DNA of 64,000 nt from assembly GCF_030463565.1 (NCBI RefSeq), contig NC_134648.1, positions 10,147,806-10,211,805 on the forward strand, read 5' to 3'. Each line of letters begins with the position of its first letter. The stretch's first letter is position 1. Shown one piece after another: positions 23,876 to 36,190 of the stretch. The position numbers and the translations under genes are program-made. The notes beneath the pieces are model-generated. The model did not search any database and was not told the DNA's origin. It saw only the letters and a program-made list of their open reading frames with translations. This DNA comes from Pelecanus crispus (Eukaryota > Chordata > Aves > Pelecaniformes > Pelecanidae).

Positions 23876-26800
23876 CTGTGTGTTTTGTTTTGGAAAACAT
23901 AGCACTGTTTGTTGTCATTAGTGCTGTCCCTGTGAGTGCCTGACCCCGTCCTTCCTCCAACCCCCTTCATGCGTGGGGACAAAGAGAAGTGTACCAGATC
24001 TCAGCTTGAAACCCAAGGTTCCCTGATGGGTATTTTGAATGTGGAGCAGGTTGGAGGTATGTTATTAGGACTGCTAGAGTGAAACGGAGATCTGAGACTG
24101 GACATACATGATTATATTATTATGGGCTTAGCTGTTATACGTGATTAGCCCAAAGAAAGGTAGCGTTTTACAGAACAACTCCAAAAATAATAAGCGGATG
24201 CATTAAAATTCAGCCCTTCAACACCGCTCCTAGTGGTTTCCATCAAGTCACCTTGCATCCTATGCAGGTACATGGAGGTAAAATTTGTCCCTGTAGCTTC
24301 AGTTTCATCATCCATATGCATATTAGAATTATTCCACAGAATAATTAAGTAGGTTTCTAATTCATACTGGAAGTATCCCCGTGTGATTTGGCTAAGGCCA
24401 TTAGAAATAAAAGTAGTGAAAAATAAAGGCAGCTCTGGGAAGTTACATTTATAAGCTCTGACAATGGAGCAGTTAAATAAGACACAGTTTATTGTGTCAG
24501 TCATTACTGTAGAAAAACCTGAACTGTTTCCTAATCATTTCAACATGGGTCATTACGTAGAGTGATCCAGTAGCGCATAAAAACTACTATCAGCAAAACT
24601 GAGAGGGGAGGGGAGGAAGGTAGATGTTATTGCTGCCTTGCAGCAAAATGCTTCGCAGTAAATTGGCACTGCACAGCTCAGGCATTTTGTGATGCTGCTC
24701 ACAGGATTCAGCCCACGGCCGCTTCCAGGCTCCCAGTCTGAACAGTGACCAAAATTCTGGTTGTAAATACAACGCAGAATTGCATCGCTAATGTGAGTAA
24801 TCTTCTTGGGGGGTAAAGCATCTGTGGTTTTTTGGTTTTGAGTTTTTCAGTGTATTGCAGTTTCCTGAAGACATTATTTCCAGTGGCAGTAGTGAGTGAT
24901 ACCTTACATGGTTTGTCAGTGCCACAGACTCTTATGCCTGCTCTGGTAGCTTAGCTGTGCTCTGCTGCAGAGCAGCGGCCTGCTGGTCAAAATCTGTTCT
25001 TTACTGGTATGACACATTGGACCTGACTGAAGGTCTAAATTTTGATTGGCATTTTTCATGGCTTCCATATCTCTTTCTCTCCTGCTATTGTCCTTAGGAT
25101 GTCGAGTGATAAGCAAGGGTTTTGCACCCTGCAGGCCTCCCTGCTCCAGGGGCACTGAAGTAATCTCCCTCTGGTACCTTACTTCCAGTTTTGACTTTCC
25201 TCAAGAGGGAAGTGCTCTTTGACAAGATAAAATACGTCAGTTGTAATTCTTAAATCAACTGAAATATTGGATCAGTTGGTATACAGGAACAAAATTACAT
25301 GACTTATCAGAAGAACTCCAGTAAGCAACAGAGAAAACATGAGATGATGCTGACCATGCACGTGCAATCCTGGAGCCTAGTCAGTATGTCTTGTTTCAAG
25401 CTCCACCAAGAATTTCTCCATCTAGACTTCTTTTGAAAGGGCAACATAATACTGTGGACTCCATTAATACTTAAGATTCATCAGGGTTTTTCATTGCCTA
25501 CATCTGAAAGGTTCCAATTTCACATTAGAAATAAAACACAGCTATTTCTCAGTGACAGCTGATGGTATTATTACTGACCAAGACTGATTATACTGCAGTC
25601 AGGCACAGTGCAAAGATCTTGACATAGCCTTGTCATTCTCTGTCTCCTACAAACACACTCCTTTGCCGCTATAGTCCTACTGTGAATTAGACCTGACTGT
25701 GTCAGTCAATCTGCTGACCATGGAAATAACCCTAGGACTCTTAGTGGAGACCATCACCATAACTCTGCTTTCTCCCATTTTTCCCCTCAATCTGTCAATA
25801 GCTACTGTAACGCTTCAGTTTTAGTTAGAGTTGGCTGAGTCACACCTGCCACTTGTTATTTACTTGTTCCAAAACGGTGTGTTCTTAGATGAACTGCTAG
25901 TAGCAGGAAAATTCAACCTGTGGGGAGAAACATGGAAACTTTCAATACACTTAAAAAAATGTCCTCTGAAATGACTGATTGAACTTGTTAACTGTTTCAC
26001 TCAACCCAAAATTACATTTTAGGCAGGTAATTTACTTTTCCAGAATATTTGCTGACTGTTTAGCATGAGGGTGGAGATGAGGGGCATATATTTTATAGCT
26101 TACTTAGAGCTCAAGAAATTCTTGGCAGTACTTGTCTGTGCTTCCTTAGTGGTGGAAAATCTTTTTCAACCACAGTCGTATTTGAGTTGGCATCTACTGG
26201 GAGTGAATCAGTACAGAACCTCAAACTTCCTTCTCCAGCGTATGCAAGAAGCAGTAATTGATTCAGTTTGTTTTTATGAAATGTCCTGTACCCTATAGTC
26301 TGATTCAGTAGCAGTTACTGTCAGAACATCACAGGGAATGTAGCAGATACTACTGGAAAATGCTTATTGACAAAGGAAATGCTAATTTGACCATTTGACA
26401 TCACTCATCTATAGAGAATCCTTTCCAGTTAGTATAGGTACATTTACATTCTGTCAAATATTTTCAAATTTTGTTATAAATAAAATAAATTGCAAGAAAA
26501 TCTGATGCATTTACGCGAGAAATGGAACAATATGGCGCATAAATGATAGTGCTGTTGTGGAAGAGCAAGAAACTACTAAGAAATTCTGTGTTGCAAATGC
26601 TTTATGTGAAATTTGTAAAATCCAGTGCTGGAAATGGGACAGGAAAAATGTACACAACTTGGACCTTCACAATTAAGCTGAACTGTGTTTAGTAATCCCA
26701 TTAAACCAGACTATAAGAATAGTCTGCTGTAATCTTAGCATAGGCTTTTTGCTTCTATTTAAATACTCATTGTACTATGGAATAGCTTAGGTGTTAAATT

Positions 26801-29307
26801 TCTTGGCCTCATTCTGTATTTTATTTTAAACACATTTGTGTTTGGTTCCAGTGCGATCATGCTAAGGGTGTCCGAGTCAGTGGAAACACTGAGTGCATCC
26901 ATTCAAAGCACTTGCTGAGTCCTAAGTTTTGTCTAGGTAGAAAAAGTATTAGTGTCCTGTCTACTGCTTTTTTGGGGGGAATTAGCTTTACTAAAAATCA
27001 TTTGCCATCTGAAGAACTGTCTCCTAGACTAGCTGTTCTCATACCTTATGAACTGAGAGAAGTCGTGCGGCTTCTGGAGGCTAACCCAGAAGTCCTCTGG
27101 AAAGCACATGTGATTGTGGTAGGCACAGCCCATGAAATCAGTCCTGCAAACTCTTCACAACATGAGAAGAATAGAGATGGGGGGTGGCGGGGGGGTGTCT
27201 GTGAAATTTATTTGAATGTAATGGTAAGGGAGCACAAGGAACTGGTTTAAGCAAGCTGCGCTGGAAAGAAAAACATGGAGTTGCTGATACATTTCTGTTT
27301 GGGTAGTCTGACAAATACACTGCTCTGGACAAAAAGCTCAGAGCTTCTCCTGCCACCAACTTATGATGTGAAAGGTACATTATTATAGTGCCTGAGCGGG
27401 TATTACCTAATGCTTCTTTTGCATGTGTTGCGTGTAATAGACATTTTGATAATGTAGAGAGGTTTAGGAGCATGAATCAGCGTTAGGTACCAGAACAACC
27501 ATTTTATTTATTGCTCCTAACTCACGAGTCCTTTCACAACTTACTTCTATCTTACGGATGCATTTTCTGTGGTATGACTAACAGAGGTTTCTCCATCCCA
27601 CTGTGGATACATGCCAGTGCACCACATAATGCAGGTTTTCTGACTGGATGATGATTATGTACTAGCCTGGGGACAGAAAAGGAGCTATCACGCCTTTGGG
27701 GAATACCGACAAAAGGTAACCAATATCTAATCTTTTCACTGTAGAGTTGCTGATTCACTGTAGAGCTCTAGTGAAACATCTACCAACTCGCTTGAACGAG
27801 AGACTTGAAAGGAATCACTGGCTTCACTTCCTTTCCTACACTTTGAAATAATGTCTTACGAGCATTGTGACTGAATGGTTGAAAGTATGGATGAATTAGG
27901 GTTCCTTCTCTGTCCAAACAGGCGAATCCTGCTGCACAACTGAGCTTATGGTTGATGGGGTCCAGACTCAACTAGGGTTTGTTTATTGCCATCTGTAAGG
28001 CTTGCTTGTGCTGGAAGGGGAGAAGATTCAGAGCTCTTTGCCCAGAACAGCTTACTCAATAAAAATATTTTCTTAGCTGTAGGATTGGAGGGAAACATGA
28101 AGATCTGCATCTTCCTGACAGGGATCTTGACTCCATCTCTTGTCAGTAGCAACAGCAATTCTCATTCAGAAGCAACTATATTACAGCAAACCCAAAGAAT
28201 ACCCATTTTGGAGTTGTTTTGAAAATTAAACCTAAAAACTGTTCATTTCTTTAGTTATTCAATATTTAATTACTTAAGGCCATAAAATAAATCATTGCAG
28301 TTTTGCTTAGATCCTGCATGCTGTAAAATGAGTCCTTCCATGCCTTCCAATAATAAATTATTTCTTTGTTTTATCTAGAGCAATGAATACTGTTGCCTCA
28401 GTCACAGCATCAAGGGTCCAACTAAACACTGATTTTTAATTTTTTTTGTGTTGCAGTTTCTATACCCTTTGGTTAAAACCCAGTGAGGTTCATTATAGAA
28501 AGACCACTTCAAAGACCCAATTTACATTTTTTGATGATACAAATGTTCTGAGCAACAAATCCCAGAGAAAAGACCCGGGCTGTTAATCCCATCACGATAG
28601 ACCTCCTATAGCCTCCTGCAAATTCCAGATGCTTTGGGCAGATTCTTTTTGGCTGATGGGAGCTTTGACTGTTTGCAATGGATTTATAATAGCAGCTGTA
28701 AAACTGTGTTTGACACAAGTGAATTTCCTACATGATATGTTTATCTTATGCCTTATTTATTACCGTGAGCTGTTTTCCAAGGAACTGCACGTATGTGTTT
28801 GCTATACTAACTGATCATCTGGGCCGTTCTGGTAAATAGAAACCCCCCAGAATAACTGAATCATGATCTGAGTTTTGTGCTGGTGAATTTTTACACATCA
28901 GTGTTTTCTACAGTAACATTGAAAGCTAATTATTTCACAGATTTTGGATTTTCTTTTACCTCTTTCTCATTTGGTGTGTTGCACTATTACAACCCTTGTT
29001 GGAAACATCTCTAATTCACAAGGCAGTTAGCCTAGTTGGCAGACTCACTAAACTAATAAATACCCATTCTTCTCATATCTGAAATACCTCACTCTTCTAC
29101 CTATTTGGGGAAAGCTTTTCTACAATGATGTATGCTAACCCACTTGCTGTTTTCATAGGAAGGGAAATAGCGATAGCATTTCCTGTTCTACTTGTCATCC
29201 CTTTATTCAAGAATTTCACTGAACGACTGTAAACATTAAATTAATCCACATGAGACCACTGCCTCTCAAATCATCACTTTTCACACATACTGCAAGTGGG
29301 GCACAAA
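23876..29307. other. Non-coding, nothing recognised
   Basis: AT-rich. Contains GGGGAGGGGAGG (24604-24616) and a G-run cluster at 27179-27199 (GGGGGG..GGGGGGG) that could form a quadruplex. No frame has a believable protein. Confidence 0.5.
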
Positions 29308-29392
29308 AGCACAGAGCTTAAATACCTTCCAGAGGCTCACACAATGAATTATTGTAAAAAGCTGAGCCCTGGAGTCCTGGATCCATTTCGCA
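29308..29392 (-). repeat. MIR-like ancient SINE fossil
   Basis: The plus strand reads as the antisense of an MIR-like body: an AGGCTCACACAATGAATTA block (from GGTCACACAGCAAGT), then GCTGAGCCCTGGAGTCCTGGATCC (from GAACCCAGGAGTCCTGGCTCC). It is diverged but colinear with the family. Confidence 0.5.
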
Positions 29393-30624
29393 GTTGCAGA
29401 AATCCCTCACACAATTCCCTTGGGTGCTGAATATAGAGGATACACAAAATGCAAGTATCTTTGATCTCTGATTTAACTACTACGTGCTTAATTAAAGACT
29501 ATTTGTAGTTTTCAGAAACGATTTCACAATTTTGATTTATGAGTCTGGGGTTTGTAGGAGCTCATATAACAACGTGTCAAGGTTATATATTTGTGGAGGC
29601 TGTTGCAGTACTGAAACATTCTGTGACTTTGATGCAGGTAAGTGAGTTTCTAAGACACCCATTTAAAAAATGCCTTTCTAAGTGGAATATAATTGCAGCA
29701 CATGCATTATTAGCTGGTAACATCCAGATGAATAGCTGCTCGCTCCGACTGTCAAAATGCAACCCAAGCTACTGCCCTGAAAGTCTTCATCCTACAGCCT
29801 CATTTTTAGAGTAAATGCTGAGTCTCTTCACACTCTGATTTAGATTGTTGCTGATATATTTCTATAATGAATATTTTAATAGGGATTTTTTTGTGTGTGT
29901 TTTGTCTATACGTTTTGCAAAAATGTCTACTTCCCTCTGAGATAGTCTTAAAAAAAATATCCTAGCCTTTCTCACGTGCTCTGTCAGCTGCTTTTTCAAG
30001 TTGCATTCATTTGATCCTTTCAGTTAATAAAACTATCATCCAATGTCAGAGAACACTACAGTCCTTTTTCAGCTTGCCAATTTAAGTCTAAAAATTTCTT
30101 CATATTTCATCGTTGTCCACCCAGTAAGATTGGGTTTAGGGCTCTACTGTCACATTGCATATACGAAGCATTACTTCAACTTGTACTTGGAAACAATTTG
30201 TATAAAATGTGTGGATGCATAATTTTCACTTTTATGATCCCACCATGTCAGTTCTTTTCTCAAGCTTTTTCTGCTGGCACACACCACCTACGTACTACCC
30301 ATCTCCTTCTGGCCTGCCTGTCCTACCCGCTTTCCCCCTGCTCTAGCTCATGAAAGCTCCCTTCAGCTGGGCATGGCCTCTGCCTGCTTTTTGTGGAAGG
30401 TTTCTTTTCTGTTCTGTGAGTGGAAAGGGACCGTAGCCACACTGGGCATGATGCTGGTGCTGCTCAAGTACTACAGTCAGCACTTACTCTGAAGGGATCG
30501 CTATTCAAGTAAAAAAATCATTAAAATACTAAATAATTGCAAGAGAATGTTACGCACTTGCTTGCATTAAGAATATGTACTTCCTTAAGTGATTATGAAA
30601 CAACATTGAAGTGGGCAGATCTTT
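29393..30624. other. Non-coding, nothing recognised
   Basis: AT-rich, with no identifiable gene or repeat. Confidence 0.5.
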
Positions 30625-30692
30625 CCTTGGTGTAATTTGACTGTTACATCAGTGGAGTTACACTGATTTATAACAGATAAAAACCTGACCAA
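30625..30692. repeat. Possible ancient amniote repeat (GGAGTTACACTGATTTA type)
   Basis: The GTGGAGTTACACTGATTTATA block followed by an AACCTGACC end resembles a semi-palindromic repeat I associate with sauropsid genomes. The copy is short and I cannot name the family firmly. Confidence 0.35.
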
Positions 30693-32640
30693 TTTGATAT
30701 AGTGGAAATGATTTACACATATTTCAGAGCAGCACTGACCCCGCTCCTAACTCTCTTGGTTTCAGTGTGTGAATCAGAGGTAACAACCAAATATGCTGTT
30801 GGCTTGCATTATAAGCAAACTATTTGATAAACACTTTGTAGTATTATTTAAATGAAAGTATTGTTTGGACATGTGAAAGTCTTTTGAAGAGAAGGATAAC
30901 AATCATGCCTCCTGATTTAATGCTGAACGGTATAAAAAATGGAGCATACATATCAAGTCAACCTCCTCTAGAAAAGCACTGATCTCTCTGTAACTAGGGG
31001 CAAGCCAGAAATACAGATAATCGGAGGCCCATCAAAACCCACTCTGTAAATTGAAAGCGTTTGTTAAAAATATGCTATTTGTCTCATTTTCTTCTGTAGA
31101 GCAATCATCTCTTAACCATGAATGTTTCTGCTAAATGAGATATTTGTTACATTCAACAGGAACAAAGGAAAATACAAATTCTAATGATTTTTTAATGACT
31201 TGATTCAGCTATTTTTAACCCCTTGCAATCAATAGCTGATTTTTTCCTAATTCAGCAGAAATGATTACACCTTCCCATCTAGCACCAACTCCACAAGAAA
31301 TAGCTATAGAGCATATTGCTCTCCATATTGACAATTTTAAGACTTTTTTAAAGAATGCAAATCCTAGGATTATTTGCAGTTGGACCCAGTGTGAGAAGTT
31401 TATGGCTTTTCTGTCTATACAGATCTGGATAAATGTGTGTGAGTTCAGATACCACTACTCCCTGTGTTTTTGGCTTATTAAGGTTTCATGTTTGTATGTG
31501 TTCTGCTTACGCTTTGGTGCGTACCACATATACAAAATCTCTGACGGGGAGGGATGACAAAAGATCATCTTACAGAGAAGATCATCATCAGAGAAGTGAG
31601 TTCAAGATTCATATTTTTTCTGTGTAATGAGCTTTTTACTTTTCTGCTCACCTTGTTAATGGCACTGCTGTAATTGGGATGGTCTAGGGATATAAACAGG
31701 TCAACGTTTATTCGAGGAGATGAGATGTTTTATTAGGAACAACTTGCAGAGTCGGCAAAATTGCATATTTTAGATGCACAAGCCTTTCTTCATCTTTCAA
31801 ATCTGAAAGAAAAGCAGCAGCTTTCAAAGCTAAATGCATGAATACAGATGCTTAGAGTATAGTTAGAGAAGTATGAATTAAAATATCTTTGGGGATGTTA
31901 CCAGAGAAAAGAGAGAAGAGGTAGATTGCTTTGTAAGGACATGAAAAATGTTTGGCTAGTACAGAGTTTGAGTCCTTTTATAGTTTCGTGATACCACATG
32001 CTTACAGATATGTCAGTTATCTTTCTATTTACGTTTTTCTGTCTATCTGAATATACTTGCTTTCCTCAAAAGACAGTATAGAAAATGCAGTAATTAATAT
32101 CCGTTTCGGTCTCTGACATCCCAAGTACAATATACTTGGAAAAATGAGGTTCTTGGGATTTTGAGTTTATATCCAAAAGCAGTGAGGAGTTCGCAAAGTT
32201 TGGCGTTAATTTTCCTGTAACTTAGATTCCTGATGTGAAAACTCATCTCTTTTTTTATTTGGGGAATGGATGAGGCAATTATGTTAGGGACAGCATCCTC
32301 AGTGATAAACATGAAATGAGAACTCATGACTAAAATCTGGTGCACGCAGAGAATATGGCAAATACATAGTATGAAAGGATGATTTAAAAAAAAGTGAACA
32401 GATGTCTTAATTCCTGATTGCTATCCAGTTGCTCTGCTGAATAAGGCAAGGATTTGGAGGAAAGGGTGGCATGTCTGTGTGCAATCAAAGGCTGTTGTAG
32501 AGGAACATTTTCTAATTTTGGAATACTCGACATTCCAATTTGAGTAACATTTATAACATCAGGTTTCAGTTTTTGATTAAATGGGATATTCAGCACTGTT
32601 GTGTAAAATCTTTATGTTATATCAGTAAAAATAATAGAAA
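30693..32640. other. Non-coding, nothing recognised
   Basis: AT-rich. The 98-codon frame at 31261-31557 has no recognisable family features. Confidence 0.5.
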
Positions 32641-32820
32641 GGGAGAACATGGTGTAGAGCTTCTCAAACCCAGGACCCTCAAGTGAAGGCTTCTGACTTT
32701 GGTATTGCATGTGTCGTCTGACTTGTGAGACCCTTGAGAAGTTACCCTACCAGCTGTGCCTCAGCTTCCCTGAGGCAAGTGTCTTTGTAAAATAGGGCCG
32801 ATAATGCATCATTAAATAAC
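32641..32820 (+). repeat. MIR-like ancient SINE fossil
   Basis: The 3' half is the clearest: CTGTGCCTCAGCTTCCC, then TTTGTAAAATAGGG and GATAATG, matching the MIR 3' region (TGTGCCTCAGTTTCC..CTGTAAAATGGGGATAATA), preceded by a GACCCTTGAGAAGTTACC segment that matches GACCTTGGGCAAGTCAC. A 10-base insertion separates two halves. The 5' limit is uncertain. Confidence 0.6.
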
Positions 32821-35800
32821 AGGATTTTGTAATGGTAGCTTATATTTGAAAATATCAGTTTATCAAATGATCAGCTTTGTATTGCATGTAGATGGATACT
32901 TTATTAGATTAACCTCTGCTTCATTTTTCACACAACATAATTATTGAATTCACCATTTCTTACACGTAGGTACTAATCATGGAACCATTTCTATCAGGAT
33001 ATTGAAGTTCCATTCAATTTTTCACCTGCCTTAAAGGTCACTATTCAATTTTTTGTTTTGCATGAAGATCACAGTACATTTTCATCGTAATTATCAGAGA
33101 AAAATATTTTTTGAATGTTTAAACTAAATCTATTGCTTTACAATCTGCTGTATACTAAAGCTGGGATTAAAAGTTTAGTGTTTGACTGGGAGGGTTGTTT
33201 TGCCACTGAATGGCTTGCTTGGTGTCCTTCAGACTTCCTATATATTAAAATCATTGTCAAGTAACATCAGATGTATCTTTGAGAGAAACTAATCGGACTT
33301 ACTAACATTTTTACTTTATACTGCCATTAATTTTACTTTAATCAAAGTATCCATTTTCTTAGTTTATGATTGTCCTGAAGCTGCCAGATGAGATTAAAGT
33401 TCCTTTTTCTCTCAGTGAGGAGAACGCTGTTGTTAAGCTCTCTGTTGTTGTGTTGCAGAGTCTCGGGAGGCAGGACGGCAGGCTCTCCGTGACGGCTGGT
33501 TATTGTGTCCAGGAATACTCTAAGGCCATTCTCCAAGGCAGCATCTTTTCACAGTACACCTGCCTTTGTATGGCCTGTAAGTCTGGCAGGCCACTAAATG
33601 AGTGATAATTGAGGAAAATCTGTGAAGTCCATTTTGTTTTGACCTAATTGGCTGTCCACTTATGAGACTATTATCACTTCATCCTTCTCCAACAAGTTGT
33701 TCACTTGGCTTACACTAATCAGTCCTCGTTCATGCTGATCTTGCTGATGGGGTAATTATGAAAGTATGTCATACTATTAGTAAAGATGGTGTATTGCATA
33801 ATGTGTGTGTTGATGTCATGTGGGGGGTAAAAAGAAGTTCTTTATAATGATATAGGAATCACTGTTGTAGGTGAAACACCTACTAGAAATCTTCCTCTGG
33901 TTTGGCATTTCCTTGCTTTGGGGGATTTATGTTGGAAAAGATATTGTGCCCTCAAGCAAAATGTGTTATGGAATATTGTATAATGGATGTCACAGTCAAA
34001 ACTGTAAAGCATGGAGAACACATTTCTATGGTACTCTGTCGCAGAGAGGTTTGGTGGGAATGGTGAGATTGGTGTGCACAGAGAACAAGTGGGGTTGTCT
34101 GGATGCAGAAGGAATGGAAGGGACAGCAGAAATAAGGGGTGTAGGATCGAAATACATCTCAGGACACCCCGATCGGGAGGAGCCTGCATCTGGACTAAAA
34201 TGAAGGACAAACTGCAAACAGGGAATCACCGAGATCTTCATCAAGAGGCAATTGCAGAAAGATGAAAAGCAGGGCTGGAGCCTGTGGAGAAACAGAAATC
34301 CCAGTGTCAGCTCTGTATGGTACAAAAAGCACACCCAAACCCAGCAGCGGGCTGCAGGCCTGGGAAGAAGCCAGGGGTGTGATGGGGCTTTTTTCCAGAG
34401 GTGCCGTGGGGAGCCCTGGTCCAGATGGCATGGCCGTGGCTCTGCTCCTTGGTGCCTGGCTGCAGCAGCGTGCCAGGGCGTGCTCAAGTTGGTGCGCAGG
34501 AGGGGGCGGGTCAGAGGGGGTGAGCGAGTCAAATCAGATTTGTTTTTAAAATAAAATCACCTTAAAATCACGCTGTCCTGAAGCCTCACATTGAGCTATG
34601 TTAAATTGTGGCTACAGCATGGCAAATGTATTTGCTATGCTGTGACCTTGTGGTGTCCGTAAGGTGACAGTGTAGCACGGCCGATAAAGCACAGCGTTTT
34701 TCACATTTGAGGCTGTGCCCTGTAGAAGTAGCTGTCTGAAAAGAATTAACAGGAGTCGGCCAGATACATGAGGGGAGAGGGAGTATTTAAAATGTTTGGC
34801 AGGAGAGCAGGGGTGGGTATGAGTCAAATTTCTGGCATGGCATGCATTTTTAGCATTTACTTCTTATCCTGTCTATTTTCTCACTTTAGAATAAATACAT
34901 ACGAACCTTGTGTGCACCTCAGTAGCACCGGTCCTCTTTTTTGCACTCAGCAAAGCTGTTGTCGGGAGTTGGTGGTCTTGGGAGTGGGACCTGCCTGGTC
35001 TCTGTGTTTGGCAGAGAAGGGCAGCGACTACTTATTAGTCCCACAGATCTTCAGTTTCTCTGTCCTGCTCAGAAAGCCCTTTGTGATCTTTCCCTTCTCT
35101 CTCCAACCATTAAATGGAGATGTGAGATGCAACCACTTGAGAGATGAAGCTCTGGTTTCTCCAGGCTCCTGAGAGTCAGACTGGAGGAGCAGGCTGGAGT
35201 GCACACAAAGAGCTGGTAAGATGTATACGTCTCTTGTGGCTCTTTTGAAGGGAGAAGAATCATGGCAAACTCCAGGATTTTATCATTATAGACATTTTAT
35301 GGCTTTTAATCTTCTCCTTTCTAGATGAAGGGGAGGAGACCTGTTCTGTGTGACTAGCAGTTAGGAAATAAAAGGGAACGCATGGTTTTCCTGCAAGTCA
35401 AATCACCATTCCATCTTAGATGTTATTTCTAAAGTTTTTATATATTAATATGACTACTAATTAAAAAGGTAAAGACATAGTAGTTAAAAGAACAAAACAT
35501 GCTTTTTGTGTATTTAGTCAATTAAGAATTAAATGTAGCTTTTCTGCACCAAGGTGTATTTAATGCCATGACTGAGGGCTTCACGTTGTCTGCCTGAAAT
35601 GTGGGTGATACTACTACGCTTTGAACTAATGACATTCCAGCATCTCTGGGTCTTTCATCTAAGGAAAGAAAAGACTCAAATTTCCCATTATTTGTTTGAA
35701 TTAGTAGTATAGTGGAAACTCTACCTGGCATTGTAAAAAAGTGTGCCCCACTGCAGAGTTGCACTGATGATCTGATACTAGAAGCACAAGGCAGAGGGGA

Positions 35801-36059
35801 TGGTCTTGTGATGCTGACAGTTCAGATTTGTATAACCACTTCACCTCAGAGTTGTGAGGGTTAGTTTGTCCTTAAGTGTCTGCAGATTTTAAGAAAAAAA
35901 TATGTAAAAATCATCAACGTGTATTTGTGCTTCACAGAGAAATGTGCTTAGGCCTTTGCATATGCAGAACAGTGAATTAGTGTGTCAAAACTGAAATGAC
36001 TTCTCTCTAGAAAACAGTTTCTAAAGTATATGCTACTTTCTTATATTGTTTTGCCAATA
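32821..36059. other. Non-coding, nothing firm
   Basis: A GC-richer stretch at about 34330-34530 produces overlapping frames on both strands (up to 168 codons on the minus strand), which argues for low stop density and not coding. A possible worn MIR/L2 end lies near 35846-35885 but is too weak to call. Confidence 0.45.
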
Positions 36060-36190
36060 GAAGTGGCAGGCAATTTTTTTTAATTACCTTTAATTTGCTA
36101 AGGAATCTTGCAGACGTATTAATGATAATGGGAAAACAAGCCTACGTCTGCCTAATTAATTGGCATGCATTATGCCTGGTAAACTGAAAA
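36060..36190. promoter_or_regulatory. Homeodomain-core-rich block with inverted repeats, candidate enhancer
   Basis: TTTAATTACC, TTTAATTTGC, TATTAATGATAATGG and CTAATTAATTGGCATGCATTATGCC lie within about 110 bases. A perfect 9-base inverted repeat, GCAGACGTA (36110-36118) and TACGTCTGC (36143-36151), brackets part of it. No transposon signature is visible. The enhancer role is inferred from motif density only. Confidence 0.35.

Noticed and set aside
34026..34532. 168-codon minus-strand frame with overlapping plus-strand frames
   Set aside because: GC-rich segment with few stops on either strand; no domain, splice site or codon-use evidence.
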